DNA of 20,801 nt from assembly GCA_900554395.1 (NCBI GenBank), contig USHB01000006.1:1-20801 (forward strand), in the 5' to 3' direction. Below, one piece after another: positions 15,857 to 20,801 of the stretch (position 1 is its first letter; every line of letters starts with the position of its first letter). Both the position numbers and the translations under genes were made by a program. The notes below the pieces were generated by a model. That model was not told where the DNA came from and did no database searches. It saw only the letters and a program-made list of their open reading frames with translations. This DNA comes from an uncultured Phascolarctobacterium sp. (GTDB taxonomy: Bacteria > Bacillota > Negativicutes > Acidaminococcales > Acidaminococcaceae).

Positions 15857-17514
15857 AACGCCACCTCCCTGCCGGTAATAGCATATAAAATCCCCGGTTT
15901 AAGCTGCATACGCAGATATATAATTTCGCCGGTATCATAATAACCATGCACCGTGCGAAAATATTCGCGGCTGATAACTTCCGTTTCATTGCCCTCCATC
16001 TGCCAGCCGCCGGCTTTTTCGTGCAGCCATGCGCTTAAAATTTCTTCTGCCGCCTGCATGTTGAACCGTTTGGGCAGGCGTTCGCGTTTGCCGCTTTCCG
16101 GAATTAAATAATAGCCTTCCGTTGTATCGGCGCGCAAACTTGCCGCCACGGTAGGACGCGCCAGTGCCGCGCCAATGGCATTGGCAACCATGCCGCCGGG
16201 CGGAATTACAACCGGCAGCCCCATACGTTTGCCAAGTGCGTGAATAAGCCCGGGTGCACCGCCGCCAACGCCGACAAGCTGCTGCGGTTCAAAGCCTCTG
16301 CCTGTTAAAACATCGCTTACCGTATATACAGGCTGAATGCTCCACTCGTGCAGCATTTCCTTAATTGCGTTTTCTATTACGTCAAGCGCCGCATCCAAAA
16401 CTGCCTGCGCCGCCTGCTGCGTGCTTTCTCCTTCGTGGCACAAAGCGGCAATGGCATTGTGTGCAGCTTCTGCGCTGCCAAAATTAACCAGTCCAAGCAC
16501 TATCAGCGCATCGGCAAGCGTAGCCTTTTGGCCGCCCAAAGCAACGGCCCGCCCCGCACGCTCTGGCCCAACCTTAAAACCCTGCGGCAGTTTTGTTATA
16601 GCACTGTCGCCGCCAATGCCCACGCTGCGCATGTGGAACGAACGTACAGCCGTCGGGTATTTGCCTATCATGGCGCCTTTTTTAGCCAATAGCGGCTCGC
16701 CGTTATCCCAAAAGGCAATATCCGTTGTTGTGCCGCCAACATCAAGCGAAATGCTTTTGCCCTTAGGCGCGCCCAATGCTTCTATCCCCAAAACGCTTGC
16801 CGCCGGGCCTGTAAATATGGCTTCTACCGGCTGTTTTAATGCCGCTTCCAGCGGAAGGGTGCCGCCGTCTGCCTTTAAAATCTGCACCGGTGCGGTAATA
16901 TTGCGTTCTTTCAGCGCGCGTTCCGCCTGTTTGCCGAAAGCCTCAAAAGTTTTATCAACTGCTGCCGCAAAATAAGCGCTGTTGGTGCGGCGGATAAAAT
17001 TTAATTCGCCGGAAAGTTCCGAACCTAAAAATACTTTTTTATAACCGCTCTTTTTCAGTTCATGTGCCAAAACATATTCGTTTTCGGGGTTGCGCACCGC
17101 AAATTTGCCGCTGACAGCCGCCACGGTTACGCCGCTCTGCCTGTCCAGCAAACCGTAATGCTTGTTAAACTCTGTGCGCGCCGCAATTTTGCCGCGGTGG
17201 TCAACGTAACCGCTTACAAGGTACGGCTCCACCGGAAAGCACCCTTTGACATTCATGCCGGGGCCGGTCATAACAGCTAAAAAAACGGGCTGCGTTTTGC
17301 CCTCCGTCAGCGCGTTGGTAACAATCGTGCTGCTGATAACCACGCGCTCAATCTGCGTAACGTCTGCGCCGTCAAGCACAGCGTCCAGAGCGTCCAGTAT
17401 GCCGCGCAGAACTTCGCCGTGCGTTGTCGGACGTTTGGCCTGCGCGTAAACTGCGCCGCTGTCTACCAAAACGGCGTCGGTAAAAGTTCCGCCAACATCT
17501 ATACCTAAAAGCAT
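15853..17514 (-). CDS. HyuA-like hydantoinase/oxoprolinase-family ATPase
   Basis: This 553-aa protein resembles the HyuA subunit of hydantoinases and 5-oxoprolinases, which use ATP to open cyclic amides. Two actin-like phosphate loops are visible: DVGGTFTDAVL at 6-16 and LDVGGTTTDIAFW at about 257-269. GVGGGAPGLI and GGMVANAIGAAL follow in the C-terminal half. It is shorter than many HyuA proteins (about 690 aa), and no HyuB partner lies nearby, so the reaction is uncertain. ATG 17512-17514 is chosen because it places DVGGTFTD at the usual N-terminal position and has AAGGGGTGGAG just upstream. It is first in an operon with the HDAC-like enzyme, rdgB and the phosphoesterase. Confidence 0.83.
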   Translation of the reverse strand: MLLGIDVGGTFTDAVLVDSGAVYAQAKRPTTHGEVLRGILDALDAVLDGADVTQIERVVISSTIVTNALTEGKTQPVFLAVMTGPGMNVKGCFPVEPYLVSGYVDHRGKIAARTEFNKHYGLLDRQSGVTVAAVSGKFAVRNPENEYVLAHELKKSGYKKVFLGSELSGELNFIRRTNSAYFAAAVDKTFEAFGKQAERALKERNITAPVQILKADGGTLPLEAALKQPVEAIFTGPAASVLGIEALGAPKGKSISLDVGGTTTDIAFWDNGEPLLAKKGAMIGKYPTAVRSFHMRSVGIGGDSAITKLPQGFKVGPERAGRAVALGGQKATLADALIVLGLVNFGSAEAAHNAIAALCHEGESTQQAAQAVLDAALDVIENAIKEMLHEWSIQPVYTVSDVLTGRGFEPQQLVGVGGGAPGLIHALGKRMGLPVVIPPGGMVANAIGAALARPTVAASLRADTTEGYYLIPESGKRERLPKRFNMQAAEEILSAWLHEKAGGWQMEGNETEVISREYFRTVHGYYDTGEIIYLRMQLKPGILYAITGREVAF

Positions 17515-17598
17515 AACTCCACCCCTTCCGTTAAACTGCAATAGTGTAATATTCAATGCGCGCGCAAAAAATACCTGCTAAAAATAAAAAAGCCCTTT

Positions 17599-17604
17599 AT
17601 TATA
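17599..17604 (-). promoter_or_regulatory. Candidate -10 element of the hyuA-like operon
   Basis: A perfect TATAAT occurs on the minus strand about 85 nt upstream of the start. The hexamer 17 bp further upstream (GTGTGA) is a poor -35, so an activator may be needed or the call may be wrong. Confidence 0.3.
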
Positions 17605-17657
17605 AACGCAAATTAAAAATTTCACACTCTCTGCCCTTTACACCGCTGCGGCTCAGA

Positions 17658-17676
17658 TGTTAGAATTAGACTAACA
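17658..17676. promoter_or_regulatory. Perfect dyad, possible operator
   Basis: TGTTAGAATTAGACTAACA has perfect 6-bp arms around a 7-bp spacer. It sits in the intergenic region between the divergent HyuA-like operon and the autotransporter. The size fits a dimeric repressor or activator site; an RNA hairpin is also possible. Confidence 0.4.
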
Positions 17677-17701
17677 ACAATGTACACAAGTTTCCACACG
17701 T

Positions 17702-17766
17702 GGGGGACTTAATTAGTTGCTTTTTTAAAAACCCCTGTCCTCCCTCGTAAAAAATTGCGAGGGAGG
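17702..17766 (+). promoter_or_regulatory. Switch-like leader with sequestered Shine-Dalgarno
   Basis: A perfect 9-bp stem joins CCTCCCTCG (17739-17747) and CGAGGGAGG (17758-17766) across a 10-nt loop. TTTTATT and the autotransporter ATG follow. The 3' arm contains the GGGAGG ribosome site, and the U-rich tail also makes the hairpin terminator-like. Upstream, GGGGGAC (17702-17708) can pair with GTCCTCC (17737-17743) through seven pairs including one G-U. That would break the hairpin and free the ribosome site. No plus-strand gene ends here, so the hairpin is not simply an upstream gene's terminator. Confidence 0.65.
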
Positions 17767-17773
17767 TTTTATT

Positions 17774-19729
17774 ATGCGTAAAAGTTTAAGCTATCAAATT
17801 TTAACGGCTGTATTTACAGCCTGCACCTTGGGTTTATATGCGTCAAATCCAGCGTCAGCAGAAGTAGTAACAATAGACAATAATGTGGTAACCAGCCATG
17901 GCAATAAAATAATTGCATCTAATGCTGATTTTAATGATCCTGATTATAACATACATTATAATTATAACAATAATAAAATCACTGTTTCGGATACAACATT
18001 AAATAATTTTAACGGTATTAATCATCGTGTTGATTATGATTTTATCAAACTTTCAAATAATAACATTTCTTTCAAGAATTCTACTATAAATGGAAAACTA
18101 ACAGGCGTTATTCTAGGATGCGGACGTCCTGAAGTACAAACTGTTAATATAAAACTTATTGACACAATTGTCGCTAATGGCATTACAGCAGCTGATATTA
18201 ATTCTTACGGTGGAGCACCAAATCCAGTAGGATTAATTACTGTCAAAGATATTAAACTTTCCCTTGAAGGTAATAGCAAAATAGATGGTGATGTTGTTCT
18301 CTTTTACAGAAGAGAGCATACACATTATGATGCAACTATATCGGACAGCAAAATTACCGTTAAAGATAATGTTGATTTAGAAAACGCAAATCTTTACGCA
18401 CATACATCTGAATCCCCTTCTTATTATCCTACCGTTCCAATAAATTATCAAAATATAACTTTGCTGCTTGACGGCTGGAGCGGTAGCGTTAAATCTGTAC
18501 AGCTTTTTAATGACATAAACTTTAACAATGTCAAATGGAAAAAGGACGGCACAGTTTTAAACATCACTGACAGTCCTAAAGGCGCTCTTACCAATACTAA
18601 TATCAATTTAAATAATCTGAATCTTGCAGGCGGCGCGGAACTTAATAAAGGCGAAAGCATGACCTTTGTTAAAGGCACTGATTTAGGCATTGACCCCGGC
18701 AAAGTAACTGGCGATAATTTTACCGCAGGCGTGGCCGTTATTGGTACCGGCGAAGTTGTAGCTGACGAAAACAGTGTAAAATACGTTTTAAAAGAAGTTA
18801 AGCAAAACAGACAAGTCGACCTTGTCACTAAAAACCGCGCGGCTTCCGCAGCATTTGTAAATCAGGGCACGGACTTAATCAGCGACAGCCTGGATACGCT
18901 TAGCCGCGACGGTAATTATGGCGTTAAAACTTTTGCCGCCGTGCATGGTAACCGCAGCAAGTATGATGTAAACAGCGACCTTAAAATTAACGGCTGGAGT
19001 ACGATTGTAGGCGTTGGCAACGCTGCCGAATTTGCTGACGGCGATGAGTTCAGCTGGGGCGTGTTCTACGAAAACGGCAGCGGTAATTACCGTACTTTTA
19101 ACGAGTTTAACAACGAGTTCTTCCGCGGCGATGGAAGCCTTGTTTATAACGGCGGCGGCATTGCGACAAGATATGAGAACGCAAGCGGCGTTTATACGGA
19201 AGGTTCGCTCCGTGCCGGTATGTTAAAATCCGAAATGGATAACGCCCTGCGCGACGGCAGCGGCAATTACTACGGCTACGACAGCGAAAGCGCTTACTAT
19301 GGCGCGCACATTGGCGTGGGCAAAATCATCGGCTTAAGCGACAGCAGCGATTTGGATGTATATGGTAAATTCTTCCACACTTATACGGAAGGCGACAGCT
19401 TTACGGTTGACAAGGACAAGTTTGAGTTTGACAGCATTACCAGCGACCGCCTGCGTATCGGTGCGCGCGTTACAACTAATAAAGCCAATGCGTTCAGCAC
19501 TTATTACGGTTTGGCTTATGAATACGAGTTTAACGGCGACGCCGACATGCGTGTGCAGAACTTAAAAGCGCCCACGCAGAGCTTGCAGGGCAGCAGCTAC
19601 ATGGCGGAAGTTGGCTTTAACTACCAGCCCACTCCGGACAGCCCGTGGAGCTTTGACCTGAACATGCGCGGCTACGCCGGTGAACGCGAAGGCGCAAGTT
19701 TTAACGTGCAGGCAACATATACTTTCTGA
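17774..19729 (+). CDS. Type V autotransporter (outer-membrane beta-barrel)
   Basis: This 651-aa surface protein has a signal peptide ending ASA at residue 29. A passenger of about 320 aa follows, rich in Asn, Asp, Ile, Val and Thr, in short beta-strand-like stretches suggestive of a beta-helix. From about 350, a helical linker (NRAASAAFVNQGTDLISDSL) leads into an autotransporter barrel of roughly 260 aa with alternating aromatic strands. The final residue is Phe (QATYTF), the standard outer-membrane assembly signal. The passenger is much more AT-rich than the barrel. I do not recognise an enzymatic or adhesin motif in the passenger. Expression seems gated by a hairpin over its ribosome site. 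It ends before its own terminator hairpin. Confidence 0.88.
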   Translation: MRKSLSYQILTAVFTACTLGLYASNPASAEVVTIDNNVVTSHGNKIIASNADFNDPDYNIHYNYNNNKITVSDTTLNNFNGINHRVDYDFIKLSNNNISFKNSTINGKLTGVILGCGRPEVQTVNIKLIDTIVANGITAADINSYGGAPNPVGLITVKDIKLSLEGNSKIDGDVVLFYRREHTHYDATISDSKITVKDNVDLENANLYAHTSESPSYYPTVPINYQNITLLLDGWSGSVKSVQLFNDINFNNVKWKKDGTVLNITDSPKGALTNTNINLNNLNLAGGAELNKGESMTFVKGTDLGIDPGKVTGDNFTAGVAVIGTGEVVADENSVKYVLKEVKQNRQVDLVTKNRAASAAFVNQGTDLISDSLDTLSRDGNYGVKTFAAVHGNRSKYDVNSDLKINGWSTIVGVGNAAEFADGDEFSWGVFYENGSGNYRTFNEFNNEFFRGDGSLVYNGGGIATRYENASGVYTEGSLRAGMLKSEMDNALRDGSGNYYGYDSESAYYGAHIGVGKIIGLSDSSDLDVYGKFFHTYTEGDSFTVDKDKFEFDSITSDRLRIGARVTTNKANAFSTYYGLAYEYEFNGDADMRVQNLKAPTQSLQGSSYMAEVGFNYQPTPDSPWSFDLNMRGYAGEREGASFNVQATYTF

Positions 19730-19751
19730 TTCTTTTTAAAGCATAAATCTT

Positions 19752-19796
19752 AAAGGCATAATCTGTGTTCCGTTTGGGAATGCAGGCTATGCCTTT
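19752..19796 (+). terminator. Terminator-like compound hairpin after the autotransporter
   Basis: AAAGGCATA (19752-19760) pairs perfectly with TATGCCTTT (19788-19796) and TTATTT follows. The long loop can fold further through CTG/CAG and TTCC/GGAA, giving an extended interrupted stem. Confidence 0.7.
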
Positions 19797-19913
19797 TATT
19801 TGCGGTATTTGCAGGAAAAATATTTTCCACCTTAATTTTCTCATCACTTTTTAATAAAATTTTGTTAAAATTATATTGAATAAATCTCTCGGCAGGTAGA
19901 AAGGAGCAGCAGC

Positions 19914-20456
19914 ATGGCATTTTTAACGCAACTCGATACACGGCTTTTGCTTTTTATACATGACGCCTTCCATCACGAACCGCTGCACACCTTTTGGCGC
20001 GGCATCAGCCTGTTAGGCGATTTAGGCTGGTTTTGGATTTTTACCGCCCTGCTGCTTGCGTTTAACCGCAAAACACGCGCCGTAGGCCTTACTGCACTGG
20101 CAGCGCTTGCATTAAGCACTTTTATCAGCAATGTAATTATTAAAAACGCCGTTATGCGCCCGCGCCCGTTTGAAGCCCTGCCCCAACTGCTGCCGCTCGT
20201 AACGCACGCCTCCGGTTATTCGTTTCCCTCCGGCCACACCACAGCGGCTTTTGCCTGCGCGTTTACTTACTGGCGGCTGTTGCCGAAGTTGTTTGGCGCA
20301 TTTGCCGTTGCGCTTGCAGCGTTAATTGCCTTTTCGCGGCTATATCTCGGCGTTCATTACCCGCTTGACGTTATCGGCGGCATTGCCACGGCATACCTCG
20401 GCAGCGCGCTTGCCATAAAAGCCGCGGCAAGATTACGCGCCAAGCCTGAAATTTAA
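19914..20456 (+). CDS. PAP2-family membrane phosphatase
   Basis: This 180-aa integral membrane phosphatase acts on phosphatidic acid, phosphatidylglycerophosphate or undecaprenyl pyrophosphate, depending on the member. All three catalytic motifs are intact: KX6RP (K77 to R84-P85, in KNAVMRPRP), PSGH (105-108), and SRX5HX3D (S141-R142, H148, D152). About five or six hydrophobic helices surround them, with the active site expected on the outer face. AAAGGAG precedes the ATG by 8 nt. The 184 nt upstream are AT-rich with a possible extended -10 (TGTTAAAAT near 19864) but no clear -35. Exact substrate cannot be read. Confidence 0.9.
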   Translation: MAFLTQLDTRLLLFIHDAFHHEPLHTFWRGISLLGDLGWFWIFTALLLAFNRKTRAVGLTALAALALSTFISNVIIKNAVMRPRPFEALPQLLPLVTHASGYSFPSGHTTAAFACAFTYWRLLPKLFGAFAVALAALIAFSRLYLGVHYPLDVIGGIATAYLGSALAIKAAARLRAKPEI

Positions 20457-20463
20457 CAAACAG

Positions 20464-20500
20464 CCTCCGCATGTTATAATAATAAAAACATTGCGGAGGT
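20464..20500 (+). terminator. Hairpin ending PAP2 and covering the next ribosome site
   Basis: CCTCCGCA (20464-20471) pairs with TGCGGAGG (20492-20499). The stem extends by TGTT/AACA across a single bulge. TTTTTATG follows, so it looks like the PAP2 terminator, yet GGAGG in its 3' arm is also the ribosome site of the ATG at 20505. Confidence 0.75.
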
Positions 20501-20504
20501 TTTT

Positions 20505-20612
20505 ATGTTTCAGAAACGCACTGCTGCCAACTGCCATGCCGTTTATGATTTTATCTGCGACATGGAAAATACAGCATTTGATTATGATAATATAAAAATT
20601 ACGATAGTATAA
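20505..20612 (+). pseudogene. N-terminal remnant of a GNAT acetyltransferase (PhnO-like)
   Basis: A 35-codon reading frame starts with a good GGAGG site 5 nt upstream. Residues 11-27 (HAVYDFICDMENTAFDY) resemble the first helices of PhnO-type GNAT N-acetyltransferases, where E. coli PhnO, recalled from memory, reads DAVYALICELKQAEFD. The frame stops at once after this segment and the acetyl-CoA-binding core is missing. The next gene starts 38 nt later. I read it as a truncated, dead gene left by a deletion. A functional 35-aa peptide cannot be excluded. Confidence 0.6.
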
Positions 20613-20613
20613 T
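20608..20613 (+). promoter_or_regulatory. Candidate -10 of the LysR-family gene
   Basis: A perfect TATAAT lies 37 nt before the LysR start, overlapping the end of the GNAT remnant. No good -35 is found at 16-18 bp, so it may be activator-dependent. Confidence 0.35.
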
Positions 20614-20650
20614 ACAATAAAGAAACGCTCTGTTAAAAGGTAGTGATAAA

Positions 20651-20801
20651 ATGACAATCCAACAGTTGAAATATATCATTGCTGTTGTTGAGAGCGGCTC
20701 AATTACAGAAGCCGCCAAAAAACTGTATATTTCCCAGCCCAGCCTTTCCAATTCCATCAAAGATATTGAAAAAGAAGCAGGGATAACCATTTTCATCCGC
20801 A
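20651..20801 (+). CDS. LysR-family transcriptional regulator (partial)
   Basis: The first 50 codons of a LysR-type regulator run off the right edge. The N-terminal winged helix-turn-helix is clear: MTIQQLKYIIAVVESGSITE, then AAKKLYISQPSLSNSI, then KDIEKEAGITIFIR, each at its canonical position. The ribosome site AAAGG is modest and about 9 nt upstream. The ligand-binding domain lies outside the window, so neither effector nor target can be given. LysR regulators often control a divergent neighbour, but upstream here is the same-strand GNAT remnant. Confidence 0.92.
   Translation, partial: MTIQQLKYIIAVVESGSITEAAKKLYISQPSLSNSIKDIEKEAGITIFIR

Noticed and set aside
16337..16975. 212-codon plus-strand frame opposite the HyuA-like gene
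   Set aside because: Antisense shadow without a ribosome site or domain; the minus-strand protein is intact.
17701..17721. Possible sigma-54 promoter (GGGGG and TTGC) before the autotransporter
   Set aside because: The GG and GC pairs are 14 bp apart, not 12, so the spacing does not fit the -24/-12 consensus.
17739..17766. Inverted repeat read as an invertible DNA switch
   Set aside because: The arms are only 10 bp apart and no recombinase gene is nearby; inversion of 10 bp would do little. An RNA hairpin explains it better.

Overview
The window looks like chromosome of a diderm Firmicute of the class Negativicutes, perhaps a Phascolarctobacterium/Acidaminococcus-type gut anaerobe. The lineage is inferred from gene content, not from a marker gene. 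Gram-positive traits are strong purine-rich Shine-Dalgarno sites, TTGACA-17-TATAAT-like promoters, a SAM-I (S-box) riboswitch ending in an intrinsic terminator, and a FakA/DegV fatty-acid kinase set. A type V autotransporter whose beta-barrel ends in Phe shows that the cell also has an outer membrane. The genes are core metabolism and envelope functions. I see no rRNA, tRNA, CRISPR array, prophage or insertion sequence.

Layout. Positions 1-241 hold no supported gene, only the terminator of the first operon. From 5.1 kb down to 0.24 kb, on the minus strand, lie a DegV/FakB-type lipid-binding protein, an M48 membrane metallopeptidase, FakA (fatty acid kinase) and a LysO-type amino-acid exporter encoded as two overlapping half-genes. 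A small exported protein of unknown function (5.2-5.8 kb) and a CstA-family transporter (5.9-7.6 kb) follow, each with its own promoter and terminator. An AT-rich plus-strand gene for an exported WG-repeat protein (7.9-9.5 kb) shares a bidirectional terminator with metQ, a methionine-binding lipoprotein gene behind a fully readable SAM-I riboswitch. Next, on the minus strand, are malic enzyme with both class I fumarase subunits (10.7-13.4 kb), which link pyruvate, malate and fumarate, and a four-gene operon of HyuA-like ATPase, HDAC-family deacetylase, XTP/dITP pyrophosphatase and YfcE-type phosphoesterase (13.4-17.5 kb).

The right end is on the plus strand: an autotransporter with an AT-rich passenger joined to a GC-richer barrel, a PAP2 phosphatase, a 35-codon remnant of a GNAT acetyltransferase, and the start of a LysR-type regulator that runs off the window.

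The most interesting signals are in the RNA leaders. The autotransporter's Shine-Dalgarno lies in the 3' arm of a perfect 9-bp hairpin followed by a U-rich run. An upstream GGGGGAC can pair with the other arm, so two exclusive folds can be drawn and the leader looks like a riboregulator. The GNAT remnant has the same hairpin, Shine-Dalgarno, U-run and ATG layout. Several tightly coupled genes also use GTG or TTG starts.
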